Below, one piece after another: positions 24,126 through 37,129 of a stretch of 64,000 bases of DNA. The position numbers and the translations under genes are program-made. Source of the DNA: Anaeramoeba flamelloides. Lineage: Eukaryota; Metamonada; Anaeramoebidae. Below the pieces are notes generated by a model that did not search any database, was not told where the DNA came from, and saw only the letters and a list, made by a program, of their open reading frames with translations. The stretch is from NCBI GenBank assembly GCA_027625915.1, contig JANTQA010000029.1:2542001-2606000 (forward strand). Reading direction: 5' to 3'. The first letter of the stretch is position 1. Every line of letters starts with the position of its first letter.

Positions 24126-24615
24126 TAGTTGGGAAAAAAATACCGGACATGAAAAAAATCCCGGACAAGATTTTTAATTGTGAATATTAGTAAAATTTTT
24201 GTATAATTTCAATTAAATCCTTATTATAAATAACCAATTTTATTATGAGATTAGTAATAAACCTACCTAAAGTTCATCAAAGTAAGGTGTCTCTAGAATA
24301 CTGAGTAATTGTTTGATAGCTAATGTTGATCAACTTTTTTTGAAAAACAATCCAGTTTTATAGAGGTTTACTAGAGTTTGGAAAATGATAATTTTTATTC
24401 TTGTTTTTTGATTGATTGAATGGTGTTTTTGAACAAGTGTGATTTCATCAATCATCATTCTAATAAGTGGGGGAGTTATAATTGAAAAAGTTCGATTCTT
24501 AAAAAAAGGAATTTGATTGTAAATAAATGAAATTACACAATAATTTTACTAATATTCACAATTAAAAATCTTGTCCGGGATTTTTTTCATGTCCGGTATT
24601 TTTTTCACTACTCTA
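24126..24615. mobile_element. M1 TA-flanked inverted-repeat element, copy 1 (490 bases)
   Basis: Arms of about 75 bases share TACCGGACATGAAAAAAATC and TTTTTAATTGTGAATATTAG and their mirror, almost unchanged. TA flanks both ends. The right-hand TA at 24616-24617 is also the left flank of the next element. A second, interrupted and inverted copy is at 53302-55025. Confidence 0.9.
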
Positions 24616-24617
24616 TA

Positions 24618-24785
24618 CTGATATTTGAATTTTAAATGGGACAAATTTTCACTTCATTTTCAATTTTATGTAACAAACCATGCAAAAAATGACAAACCTA
24701 CTTCTTTGAAAACTCTATTGATAAAAAAAGAAAAATCTGGAAAAGGAAGTGAAAATTTTTTCCCATTTATAATTTTAAAACGATA
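24618..24785. mobile_element. M4 MITE, copy 4, abutting M1
   Basis: Starts CTGATATTTGAATTTTAAAT directly after the TA that ends M1. It contains GGAAAAGGAAGTGAAAATTT. The right end is degraded (AAACGATAA in place of the usual ACCAGTA). Confidence 0.78.
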
Positions 24786-24794
24786 ATTTAAATT

Positions 24795-24990
24795 TTAAGG
24801 GAGTAGCCACCATGAAGTTATTATTTTCACTTTTTAATATTTTGAAACAAGATAAAAAAACAAAATTTTCTTCTTTGAATGTGTCTAGTTACTTTTTAGT
24901 ATTCAAAAGACATCTTGTAAAACAATTAATTAATTTTAATTTCAAGGCACTTTAAAGAAAAAAAAAATTCTGAAAATTTAAGTTAGCCAA
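24795..24990 (+). mobile_element. T1-related left end (TTAA-flanked), rest not resolved
   Basis: TTAAGGGAGTAGCCACCATG begins at 24795. The next 110 bases, including GTGTCTAGTT, match the inverted right end of the element at 44617-45967. No matching right end was found downstream, so the copy may be truncated. Confidence 0.6.
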
Positions 24991-27390
24991 ACTACATCTT
25001 GGATTTCAGTTATACATCTTTCATAAATTATTTTTTCAAAGTTATGATATTTTTAAGTAATTAAGAAAGGGTAACTATTAAACCCATTAAGATTTGAATA
25101 CCATATTTTTCAAAATTACCAACTTTTGAAACAAAACACCGATTTTTGGGATATTTTTTTATCGAAATACCATAGAATAAATACGCTTTAGATTGAACAT
25201 TAGCAAAGAAAAAATAATACAAGGTAAAAAAATTGCAGATTAAAACAGGGAATAAATATAAAAACTCAAACATGTTAAAAAAAATAAAATGATAAAAAAT
25301 ATTTGAAAAACACAAAAAAATCATTTTTTCAATTTAATTTGGTTGTATCTTTTGAATGAAATATTTTGTGCTCATTTTAAAATTAATAAAAATTGACTTT
25401 TTTTAGAGTATTGAAAAAAATAGATGTAAATAATCTCACCACTCAGTCAAATAAAAATTACAAAATTTTAACAATTAAAAATGAAAAAAATATTACTGAA
25501 AATTTATATTTTTTTGTAAAATCCCATTAATATCTTATATAAAGTTGGATATATTTTTAAAATTTGTTAAATATAATAATGTTTATTATAAGTGTATTTC
25601 AAAAATACGAAATTTAGTGATTTTTTTTTTTGGAAAAAAATTCCAAGTTATGATTTAAAAGTAAATATTGAATTTTGAAAACAAAATATTTTTTCAAAAA
25701 CTAATTACTTTAAATCTGATCTAAATCAAAAATCTTTTTTAGTGTAATTGGCTTTTTATAATATAATTTTTTCTTGAAAACTCCTTCACCTATTGAAAAA
25801 TCTGTTTTGGGACTCTTATGCCTTGAATTTTTTTTTTAAAAAAAACAATTACTAAATTGAATTTACCAAATATTAAAATAAATAATTAGATCAGAAAAAG
25901 AACGATTGCATTTTTTTATAATAAAGGTTTTGATGATAGCATATATTATCATGATACTAAAAATTAATTGGAGATAATATTAAAAAAATCACATTTAGTC
26001 GAACTTCATTGCGAAAAATCATAAAATCGCGTTATTCCATATTATCGTGATAAAATAATTATCCCAAAAAAATGAAAAATTATTTTTTTGAAATTAACCT
26101 AAAATAATTTCCATAACTTTTAAAAAACTCTGAGTCTTTTACAATTCTATATCCTTTAAAAATATTAGAAGTGTTAACAAGTGTTGATAATTGTAATAAA
26201 TTGTTTAAAAGGTTCGAAAGGCAGAACACTTTTATAAACGTCATGAGTTTGTTTGTAGTGGAAAAATAATTTGTTTTTAATTTCTTTTCATTGGTTTTTA
26301 TATAAAATATAAAATCTCAAATAAATTTTATTACCAAACTAATAATTATCCATTTCAGCAGTATATTTGATTATAAAATTGATGTATGGTCTTCTTAAAA
26401 CGGAATTATTTGCTTCACAAGTCAAACAACCAAATAGAATAAAGAGTAATTTTCCTTCTTATTGGTGATCGATCAAAAAAAACAAAAAAATATAGTTATG
26501 TTTTCTGTCTAATACAAAGATATTTGAAAAGAATAATAATAAGAAAAAAAAAAATATACAAAAAATCTTAATAATTTCTGATAATATGGCTTGGTTGTAG
26601 TGAAAACTTTTAAAAAGTAATACAAATTCTTTTAGCTTTCTGAGAATATTCAAAATGTTTTAACCCAAAAGAACACCTTCTTTAAAAAAACAAGTGAAGT
26701 ATTGATAGATGTAGCCGCTTTATTCAACACAATTTACAACACCCGTTTTGACCGAGAAAATATTTCTTTCTCTTTAGTTCTTATTGTGGTAGATCTGCTA
26801 AGAACATCGATATTTCCACCAAATCAAAAAAAAATACAATAAAAAACTTTGATCTGATCTTTGATTGAATCAAGTATCTTTTTTATTAACTTTTTAAAAG
26901 AATAACTTATAATAACCTAACTGTTATTTAATCAACAGAAATTTATTAGTAAAAATATTGTAGAATTGGCTCGAAAACTCATCAAACAATTTTGCATGAT
27001 TACTTTTTAATCGTGATATTTTGGCATTTATCATCATTTTTTAAATAATTATTACTATTTTAAAGAATATCGCAATTTTTGATATTATTGTGATATAATT
27101 AATTATCGCGATTTTCTAAAATATCGCATTTTTTTCAAGATAATTGTGATTTTTGTAACTTTATCATGACTTAAATATAGATAGCACCAAGGCCTCTAAT
27201 AAAGGGTTTAAGAATTTATTTGAAACCAATATTTTACCAAAAATTAAAACAGAATAATAATAAAACTTAGGATTGGTTTATCAGATTGATTTTTACGGAT
27301 TGTCAAATATAAAGTCAAACTGGGTAACTTCCTGGTTCAAAAATAATTGAATTGTGTTCTTTATTCCTTGAGACCCAGAAAAACTATTCG

Positions 27391-28788
27391 AGAAGTATGT
27401 CCATTTTATGATTTTGAAAAATTTTAATTTTGTAAACATTATCGAAATAAGATTTTTTGTGGGCAATAGATATTGAAAATTCGGAATCAAAACACCATTT
27501 GATGGTCTATTTGTTAAATAAACCCAAGGAAATCAGAGTAAAATCTCAAAATTTTCAATTTTTTTTGAAACTTTATTTTTTGATTAAATTTTTGATCTAA
27601 CTCAATGTATTTGGGATCAAGAAATATCTGTAAGACAATTTCTCAAAATTTATCCAAGAACAAATCAAAAAAAAATAGACACAAAAAGGTGTATATTTCA
27701 AATAATGGTTTTTTAATAAGACAAAACAAGAAAGCACACTTTTCCAGATACAGTCAGTTTCACTTTTAAGGCAAAAACTTTCAACGAAATTTAAGGCACA
27801 AAAAAAATCTCAAATTAAAGCACAAAATTCAGATTCTAGTAAAATAAATTGTAAAAAAAAAAATTCCAAATTTTGTGCCTTAATTTGAGATTTTTTTAGG
27901 CCTTAAATTTCGTTGAAAGTTTGTGCCTTAAAAGTGAAACTGACTTTAAATTTCATTGAAATCAAAAATGAAAAAAAAATATAATAAAAGCCTATTTTGG
28001 AAGATTTATTTTCTTTATATTTTTAATTTGTCTATGAACAAAAAATTAATTACCTTGAATTTCTCGACCCATTACAATTTATTATTATTTTTTTACAAAT
28101 ATTATTTTACAAATTTCTTTTTCAAAAGTATTTAATTAAATGTTTTTTATAAAAAATCAAACAAAGGATATTGTTTCAAAAATTAAAATAAAGGGATAGA
28201 ATTCTTGAAATTAAAAAAACAACTTATAATATTTCATTTAGCCCAAAAAGAAAATAAGGAAGTAATAATTATAATATCAATTTAACTAATTATTTTGGAT
28301 TTTCTCAATTTAATAGAAAATAAATAGTTCTCAAATCAAACCAATACATCTAATAAATCTTAGTTTCTTAGGAAGAATTCAAAAAATATGTTAATTTCTG
28401 AGCCAAAACTTGAATTAGATGAATTTAATGAAAATTGGAATAAAAAGCCATTTTAGGACTTTTCAGGAAATAAAAAGTAATTTGTTAATCAAAAATATTC
28501 AAAATATGAGTTTTTTCCTTCTAAATTAAATATAAATCCAAGTTTAAAAGAATGAGTAGAAGTAATTGTACCAAATGTAAAAAAGGAGATCTATAAATAA
28601 ATGATTTTTTTTATTTTTTCTTTAATAGTTTGATTTCCATTTTTTTATTGATATGTAAATCTATTATACTAGGATATATTCAAATATCATAGTTATTAAA
28701 ATATTAAGATATTTGGTTAAAGATATTTTTCTAATAATTCAGTTTCGAATAAATTTTGGATCTCAAAATTGGTAAAATGTACTAAATT
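27391..28788. mobile_element. T1 element, copy A, with nested M2
   Basis: Related over its whole length to 53707-54919. Shared blocks include TTTGAAAAATTTTAATT, AGATATTGAAA and TGAAATCAAAAATGAAAAAA. Without the 196-base M2 insertion it is about 1.2 kb, matching copy B (1213 bases). The ends resemble AGTAGGTACATTTTACC, but the flanking TTAA is worn. No ORF. Confidence 0.72.
27751..27946. mobile_element. M2 TA-flanked MITE, copy 2, nested in T1
   Basis: 196 bases, ends CAGTCAGTTTCACTTTTAAG, TA on both sides. The matching stretch of the T1 copy at 53707-54919 (near 54075) runs straight through without it. That pins both the insertion and its TA target. Confidence 0.92.
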
Positions 28789-28980
28789 AGATAAATTTCA
28801 AAATTTTGAAATTTTGAAATTTTCCCGAATATGGTTCCTTTATTATAAGTTGATAATGTTTAGCACAGCCCAACCCTTCTTATCCCAAGTCAAATATTAT
28901 CTAGTTTCCAATCAAAATTATTGGTTAAAAATCAATTCTTATCAATAATAGTTGGGTTTTGGGTTGTTTAAACAAAAATA

Positions 28981-29457
28981 CAGTGATCACAATAATGCAT
29001 GCACTAAGACTATAATCCATGTTTCAAAATATTATCCCCGTGTTTTTTTTTCTTCTTGTACCAAGGCAACATCCAATCTACTACCCAATAGTATACCTGA
29101 GTTCAAATCAATTTTGAAGGTAAAGGTCTGGTTATTTTTAGCAAATTTTAAATTAGGAATTCAAATAGCTTATATTTTTCCTAATTTACTCAATTTTGTT
29201 GACATTTTTTTATTTTTTTTGAAGGATAAAATTTTATGAATAATTTACTCGTTTTTTGAGATAAAAATTGCAATTTGATCTTTCATTTTTAGAATTTCTT
29301 TTTAAATAATAGAACTTTAAGAAACCAATACCTCATTTTTTTAGGGTTTTTTGTTGGTTTCTTTGATTGGTTAATGTATGGTCTTCTATAACAAACTAAC
29401 ACGCTTTTTTTTTTGAAACACGCATTAAATTTTTTGCAAGCTTTATTTTGACAACAG
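28981..29457. mobile_element. M9 element, copy 2 (477 bases)
   Basis: Starts CAGTGATCACAATAATGCAT just after TA and ends GACAACAG. It matches 22115-22592 along its length. A partial relative is at 60296-60480. Overlapping small ORFs are incidental. Confidence 0.78.
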
Positions 29458-29778
29458 AACAAAAATGAACTAGATGATACAAATTTTCCAAATACCAAAA
29501 TTTTTGAAATTGAATAGTTATTCTGGATCTCAACAGATAAAGTTTCATATTTCAACAATGTTTTGACATTGGAACAACACAATCACATTATTTTATATAG
29601 CGCTTAAAAAAATTTATCATTTTTTGTAATTTTTTCAAAGTTTACAGAATTTTTCAAAGTGTAATTTGATCACAAGTCCAAATGTATCATTTTTTCCCCA
29701 AACCTTTTCAAAGTTTGAACAACCGTTTTACGAGAAAGAACAACAAAAAAAAAAAAATACCATTGATAACAGCTGGAG

Positions 29779-32700
29779 ATGAACAACCAAAAAACAAATT
29801 TAAAAACAATTTCAGATAAAAAGAAAAAATTACAAAAAGAAACTATTATATGCTCAATATTTGAAAAAAGTCCTCGTTTGGTAAGTTTTTAAAAAATGTT
29901 CTCTTTACATTCTTTATTTTCTTTTTATTTTGGCCCTTGGAACTGTCATTTTTTTTCGATCGATAGTAAGCAATTCAAAGATCTCTTTGACCTGAAGTGT
30001 GTTGTGTTTCTTTTTTTAATTTCATTTCTATTTTGCCTCTTTCTTCACTCAATTTGTACCTTCTGATTTTGTTTGAAATCTAAAGATCTTAGTTTTAAAT
30101 ACTACAAAGGTAGGAGAATGTTGTAATTTAATAAAGGGGTGAAAAATGAAAATACTATTATATCTTGACTTTGCTGTTAAAATTTAAAGTCCAAACAAAC
30201 CGTAGGATGCCTTAACTTTTCATCAAGAAGATTACTACATAATTTACGAATTTGAAAATATCGAAAAAAATGATTTATTTTCTGACCAATACACTACAAA
30301 AAATCTCGTGACTTTTACACAGCTTATCACTTTTGCAACGCTTTTCCCCTTTAAAAGTGTTGGAAACATTTTGAAAGCTTTGTAAATTGTCTGAAAGTGT
30401 TTAAAAGTTTGAAAAGGCTGAAAGCTTGATAAAAGTCACGAGATTTTTTCGAGTTTAATATAAAATTAGATATTTTTGTATGAAGACATTAACGTCTAAT
30501 TTTAAAAAAGTCTAAAATGAAAACATTTCGGAATTGAAGGTAAATGGTATTAATGATCTATAATTCAAATGTCTCAATTTAAACCCAATTATTTGTATAC
30601 AAGACTAAAAGCCAATCTTAACAATACAGAAAGAATACTTTTATTCTTAAAAAATTCAAAAATTATAGGAAAAAAATCTGCATTTCAAAACAAATTTAAA
30701 GGGTGAACCATCAATATTCAGATTCCGAAGTTGCAAAATATACTTTCGTAAAATTGTCTGGAAATATAGATTAGTTCCTCAAAAATTCAATTTTTTAAAA
30801 AAGTTAAATAATTAACCAATAGATTTTTTTGACAAATTATTTTTACAGATAGGAATTTTTAAATAATTTAATAAAAAGGAAATAAAAATAATTATTCTTT
30901 GGGTTTTTGTGTTCATGGTTATTGAATAAATCTCGAAAATTTAAAAAAATTGAAAAAATAGTTACTTTATGAAGTTCTAAATTTACATTATTAAATACCA
31001 GAATACTGTATTTTGGGTTTCAAATTTGGTGAATATTAGGAAAAGAGAATTAAAAAAAAATTTATAAAAATGCCAATTTTTAATTGAGATCATTGGTAAA
31101 AAATCTAATCGTCTATTTTTCAGTAACTTTTATCAGTAGATTTTTTTTATTTATTTGAAACACAGATAATAACTAATGTTATTTACACCCAAGTACAACA
31201 TACTTTAATCTTAGATAAATATATGGCGACACTAGCCCCATATAGGCGACGCCATAAGGTAAAAAAAAGACAAAAAAAATTCAAAATGATCAAAAATTTG
31301 ATTGTTGTTCGTTGAATGTTAATAGAAAGAAATGGGTTTTTATAGGATTATTTTTTTTTGATTCGAAATTTTTAATTGTATTTTTTGTTCAATAAAACGC
31401 CCCATGTATGCACGTTTAATATATTTCGAAAGTTTTAAATATTATTTGTGGATGTTTCAATAAATCTGAAAAGTGAACCCAATGAGAGTTTTTTTGAATC
31501 TATCAAATATTCCCGAAAATATCCGAAAATCGAAAATACTCGAAAATTTTTTAACCACATAAAAACACTTTTTGAACAACCCCTAATAAACCCGAGTTTC
31601 AAAGACTCATTTTAATGGTAAATGTGGAATTATATTGTAGAATTTTTTTTTTGTCTTGAAAGTATATAACATTGGGGAAATTGCCAATTTTGAGGAGTAA
31701 TATTCAACCCATTTTGTGTGAAAAGAATTAGTACCTTAGATGTATGTAACATTTTTTCTGATCATTGCTAGGAGATATTAACAAATGAGAGAAAATGTCT
31801 TTGTAAAGACAATTTCTAATTGTTTATCATTACTCATAATTTTGTAATCTCTATGTGCAATCCAATAATAACCTATAAATATCTAATCATACAAAACCTA
31901 CCCCTACCCTGCTCAAAGTGACCCAAAATCAAACCTTTTCCCATCTCCAAAAAGATATCAGTTTAATCCAACCCAGTCCATGCCAAACTCAACCCAACCC
32001 ATACAAAAATAAAAAATATCACTACGTAGCTCAAACATAACTTGGAATGAACATATACTTAAAAGGTACCAAAAAAGTCTTCAGATGGTTTAAAATAGAA
32101 AATTCAAAAAAAAATATTTTGTCTTACAAGTAAAAATGTTATTTTACAATAAAACTAAGTATATTGACACTAGGGTTTCTCAAAAGTTCTTCAAAGGGTG
32201 TTTTTAGGTGGTTAATAATTTTTCCAGTAATTTTGATTTCCAATTTTTTTCGAGAATATTTCAAACACAGTTTATTTTTAAAAAAAAATCTTTAAAAAAG
32301 ACTTTTTTCTTTTTTTAATTGTAATTTTTATCTTTTTTTTTTGAAAATATTTTTCATCTTTTCTGCTGCTTTAATTTGTAATTTTAGAATTGTTGAAGTT
32401 TGTGAAATAACCGTTTTATCTTTCTGGTTTTAATCCAAATTGAATAATAATTTCATATATAGGATTTAATTTTTATTTAATTGAATTGTATTTCCTTTTA
32501 TAATTAAAATTAAATCATCTGCAAACATTTTACAATGATTTTTTAATGGTATTATTTTCAATAAAAGAAAATGTGAATTTAGTGCAAATAAAATAGACGA
32601 TAAGATGAATCCCCTTTGAATATACTGGATTCTTATTCTTGATAATATTTTACTAATTTTTTATTGATATTTTTATTTCAAATAATTTTTTTTATTGTTT

Positions 32701-35700
32701 TTCTCATTATTTTAAAATTAATTGAATTAAAAAAATTTTGTATATACGAATAATTATAATATAAATTTTATCTTTTTTTTTTTTTTTTTTTCATTATTTG
32801 AATTTATCTTTTTATAAGTATTTTAAAAAAATTTAAGATTGTAATACTGGTATCATATTTTTTCCGAAAACCAAATTGAGATTTATGAATAAATTCCCAA
32901 CAAGGTTCAATTAGTTTATATCAACATTTTTAGAAATAATCTTGGTAAATTTTTATTCATTAAAATTGTCATATAATATAAAGCAACTCCCTCTATTCCT
33001 TAAAAAAATTATTTTTAAATTGATTGAAATTTCACCAACAATTATTGATCGGTCAAACGATATAGACACCATCAACTAATTGTATGTGATTTTTCTATTT
33101 AACTACACTCATCTTTAACTTTTTATCAATCATTGGAAAAAAAATCTCCGATCTAACGAAACAGGTATAACGGAAACAGATAAAATAAATGAAAATAAAA
33201 AACAGAAAAGAAAAAAAATGAAATTGTTTGTTAAATCAAAATTCTTTCCAAATTTCAGGAAACTGTAGTCTTGTTATTCATTCAACTATTTTAAATGTGT
33301 CCTTTTTTTTTAGAATTTAGTTTACAAATCCCATTTAAAAAATTTGGACACACTCAAAATAAAAAATATGCAAAAAAAAAATCTCGATTTATTATGTTTT
33401 TCCAAACATTATATTAAATCACATTTAAGTTTCCCATTATTAAGGGTTTTTCTAAACCACCATTTTGATCCAAATAAAAAAAACAGATATAAAAATAAAA
33501 ATCGATGTTTCCAAAATTATTAAACAAGCTAAACCAAAAAATAATATTGGATTTATTTTTAGGGGTTAGACGAAACTTCATCTAATCTGTTAAAGAGAGA
33601 ATTTTGAAGTAACTAAATTTGAGACTTCATATTCAAAGAGTATCTAGAGATACAGCCTTCAGAAGTATTTGAATCTTAATTTAGTATTTTCATCCAAAAT
33701 AAAAGAAAAAAAATATAAAATAAAAAAATAAAAAACAGGTGTGTCCAAAATAATGAAACAAGCGGTTCAAAAAATAATATTGGTAAATTTGTTGAAATTT
33801 CACCAACAATTATTAATCGATCAAACGATATAGACACAATAAACTAATTGTATGTGATTTTTCTATTTCAACCAAACTCAACATTAACCTTCTATTAATC
33901 ATCGAAAAAAAAAATTACCGATCTAACGAAACAGGTTACGTAACTGGAAAAAAGGAAATGAAAAAACAAAACAGAAAAGACAAAATATGTAATTGTTTGT
34001 AAAATCAAAATTCTTTCCAAATTGGATGTAAACTGTAGTATTGTTATTCTTTCAACTGTTTAAACTGTGTCCAGAATTTTGGAATTTAGTTTATTTTAAT
34101 AAAAAAATACACTTTAATTTTACAAAATTATATATTCTAAAATCAAATTTAAAATTTACTTGATTTGCTTACTGAACAAATATTGATTAAATTAAAATAA
34201 TTTTTTTTTTTTTTTTTTGTTTATTTCTCAATATACCACTATATATGTAATAATAATAAAATGTTTTCTAAAATAACCACAATATATTTTTATTCAAACC
34301 AAAATTATTAATAATAAAAAAAAAAAAAAAAAAAAAAAATGTAGATTGGTATATCTTACATTTGTATCAGTAGCCCTGTGATTTTTTTATTAGAATTTAA
34401 TGATGATTTACAATATAATTATTTAATTAATGAAATTGAAAAAATCCAACCAAATCAAATTTATTTATCACAGAATATCAAAAATGATCATTTGACAACA
34501 TTATTAAATAAAGAATTTCCCAAAATCAAAAAAACATTTTTTCCTCGAAAAAAATATAATAATCAGAATGGAATCCAAATTCTTAATAGATTAAGTATTA
34601 TTGAAAGAAATAATTTAGAATTTACGCTCTATAATAAACACATTTGCTTTTCATGTATTCCTGTCTTAATACAAATGATTGAACAAGAACAAGATATTAC
34701 CTTTTCAGATAATACATTTGAAATAGAATTCAAAAGTTTGGAAGGGAGAATTTTTATTGACACCATGACTATTCGGAATTTGGAAATTTATAAAAACTAT
34801 AAAACAGGAAAAATCCAAAATAGCTTTTTTTCAATAATTAATTTTACCAATACAAAGGGAGGTGCAAGAAAATTAAAATACGAAATAAGTCGGCCATTGA
34901 ATAACCATGAATTAATTAATTATAGATTAGAAACCATCAGCGAATTAATTAAAAATGAATTTTTTTCAAAAAAGTTAAGGGGTTTGATCAAAAAAATAGG
35001 GGATTTTGATTTATTGGTCTTATTTTTATCGGTAATGCCTAAGGATTTTACTCTCAAAAAGGTAAAGGAATCCATACAAAATTTAATAACATTAAAGATT
35101 AATATTGAATTGATCCGAGAAATTGTGAAAATATTAAAGTCCTTTTCAAGCAATTGTCGATTTATCAAGCAATTAATAATTAATTTTTCACATCCAAAGT
35201 TAGAGGAAATATATCAATTATTGTTAAAAGTTTTTGTCAAAGATATTACAATTTCAAGAAAGACCTCCGAAATAAGAAATCAAATTGTTTATGGTATTAA
35301 AAATGGAATCTCAACTTTTTTAGATCTTACAAAGAAAACTTATACTGAAACTTTAGAAGATTTAAATTCATTATTTCAAGATATTAAACAAAAATATAAA
35401 ATTGCTGGGATGAAAATACAGCATAATAAAATCATTGGATATTATATTTCCATCCCAATAAACATTGAAGAATTACCAAAAGAGTTTATACATGTTACAA
35501 GATATAATAAAAGATGGCATTGTTCAACAACGTTATTATCATCACTAAATGAAAGGATTGATCAATCCTTTTCCGAAATATTATCTTTGGAAAAGGATAT
35601 CGTTTTGAAATCGATTCAAAAAATTCGTAAAAAAATCTCGATTCTGCATCTAGTTTCAGACAATTTGTCAACTCTGGATTTATTATTATCCTTTGTATAT

Positions 35701-36708
35701 TTGACTCTTTCCTCAACGGACTTTATTAAACCACATTTTAATAACAAAAGGGCATTTGCCATTTCCCAGGGTAGAAATATTTTTAAAGAGAGGCTAAAAT
35801 CAAAATCCTATATCCCAAATGATACTTTTATTGATGATAACAATACACTCCAAATAATAACCGGGCCAAATATGTCTGGCAAAACAACATATATTAAACA
35901 AAATATTTACATTTTCATTTTGGCTTCAATAGGCTGTTACATACCTGCAAAATTTGCTTCGTTTTGCTTTATTGATAAAATTTTCTCAAAGCTCTGTAAC
36001 AATGATTTATCAGAAAAAAATTATTCTTCTTTTATGTTTGAAATGAAGCAAACTAAATATATTTTAGATTTTGCCACAGAAAATTCTTTTATTATTTTTG
36101 ATGAATTGGGTAGAGCAACTGACACGTTGAATGCAGAATCATTATCAATTGTGGTGTGTGAACAAATCTTGAAATTGAGATCCTTTTGCTTATTTGTAAC
36201 CCATTTTTCTCAGTTGTCATGGCTTGAACAAATTTACCATTCCATAAAAACCTTTCATTTTCAAATTAAACATAAATACAATCAAAATAATCATGATGAA
36301 AATAAATCCGAGATCTATGATGTTGAAGAAAAAGATGATAATAATGAAAAAGAAAATTTTCATATTAATAATAATAATCAAAATGTTTTGCAATATCGTA
36401 TAAAAGAGGGATGTTCGTTAGATAATAATCAAGCAATAAATTTGGCATCAATGATTTTCCCCAAATCAATAATTTTAAAGTCCAATCAAAATTTTGAAAG
36501 CATAATCCAAAATAAATCTCTACATAAGAACCTTATAATTCAAAATTTATCTTCCAAGATTAATTACAAAACTATAAATGAAATTTCAACAATATTACGT
36601 TCAATAGAAAGTTCCTCTTTAAATAAAAATACTTTGAAATCTTATTTAATACAATTGCAAAAACAATGCAAACAAAATATTTTACAACAAAAAAAGTTAT
36701 TAGATTAA
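29779..36708 (+). CDS. MSH4: MSH4, meiotic MutS homologue, 821 aa (exons 29779-29880 and 34345-36708)
   Basis: MSH4 pairs with MSH5 to stabilise recombination intermediates and promote crossovers in meiosis; it does not repair mismatches. Exon 1 encodes 34 residues ending ETIICSIFEKSPRL, then GTAAGT. Exon 2 starts after ATGTAG at 34344 with IGISYICISSPVIFLLEF. The join matches the MSH4 N-terminal fold, and it lacks the mismatch-reading domain of MutS. Seen: connector and lever regions (TKGGARKLKYEISRPL near residue 180), the MSH4-like FLDLTKKTYTETLEDL (about 358), Walker A GPNMSGKTT (Lys about 547), Walker B FIIFDELG (Asp about 620), THFSQL. Odd: the usual DELGRGT reads DELGRAT, and an Asn/Glu-rich insertion of about 45 residues follows FQIKH. 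The GTG at 34378 is not the start. It is the strongest identification in the window and suggests a sexual cycle or parasexual recombination. Confidence 0.93.
30295..30452. mobile_element. M7 short inverted-repeat element
   Basis: About 157 bases with arms AAAAAATCTCGTGACTTTTA and its mirror. The inside repeats AAAGTGTT/AAAAGTTTG-like words. The flanks are not clearly TA on the right side. No coding capacity. Confidence 0.65.
30655..31260 (+). repeat. R2 interspersed repeat, copy 1
   Basis: About 600 bases related to 40090-40690 and 42820-43390. Shared ordered blocks include GAAAAAAATCTGCATTTC, TTTTTGACAAATTATTT, TTTGGGTTTTT, AAATACCAGAATACTG and TAATCTTAGATAAATATATG. No terminal inverted repeats found. 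It ends in a comparatively GC-rich hairpin, TATGGCGAC ... CGCCATA. Confidence 0.68.
32985..33355 (+). repeat. R1 repeat, copy c
   Basis: Contains GAAATTTCACCAACAATTAT, CAAACGATATAGACACCATC and GATCTAACGAAACAGG in order, then TTCAACTATTTTAAATGTGT near the end. It matches copy d closely. Confidence 0.75.
33735..34090 (+). repeat. R1 repeat, copy d
   Basis: Starts GGTGTGTCCAAAATAATGAA and ends AACTGTGTCCAGAATTTTGG. This is the clearest R1 copy and defines the family. An R1-like start (TTTCCAAAATTATTAAACAA) also occurs at 33507, followed by sequence matching 10785-10925 inverted. Confidence 0.75.
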
Positions 36709-37129
36709 AATCATTCAAATTCAAATTATATTATAGAAGAGTTTTCTTTTATTATATCGTTCAGTTGAATAAATAATATACAATGCTACTTTTAAAGAAT
36801 TATATAAATTCAACAAAATAACAAAATATATAAAAATTTGTATTCAAAAAACACATTTTTTTTTAAAAAAAAAAAAATATTTCTTTTATTATTATTAAAA
36901 AAAAGGATAAAAAATTGTATAATATCTCTTAATTTTTTTAAAAAAATGTATATATTTATATTTTTCTTCACTCATTTGAGATTTTTTGTTAATTTGAATT
37001 CAAAATATCAATAAACAAAGTCCTTTCTTTTTTTCACTTGGAATCTTAATCTAAACTTTTTTTTCAGTCAAAGAGGCCCAACATTTTTTTCAAATTTCAA
37101 TGATTTTTTTATAATTTACCTTTGGAGAA

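Larger units (their letters stand above)
23751..29778. other. Intergenic region between C2 and MSH4 genes (bidirectional 5' ends)
   Basis: The two flanking genes diverge from here, so both promoters lie in these 6 kb. I could not call promoter elements in such AT-rich DNA. It holds M1, M4, T1, M2 and M9 elements. In 24900-27390 I see no gene. A minus-strand ORF at 25324-25061 has hydrophobic, low-complexity content with no family signal. Confidence 0.6.
29881..34344 (+). other. 4.46-kb first intron of MSH4
   Basis: GTAAGT donor right after codon 34, acceptor ATGTAG after a long poly(A) run (34318-34339), phase 0. It contains M7 (30295), R2 (30655) and two R1 copies (32985, 33735) with a further R1-like start at 33507. 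In 31300-32980 I see no element that I can name. Confidence 0.78.

Noticed and set aside
31205-31260. GC-richer hairpin TATGGCG/CGCCATA as an RNA gene
   Set aside because: It is the end of repeat R2 and has no cloverleaf or known RNA structure.
34378-34380. GTG start for MSH4
   Set aside because: A non-ATG start is unnecessary; in-frame sequence upstream to the acceptor at 34344 plus exon 1 matches the MSH4 N-terminus.
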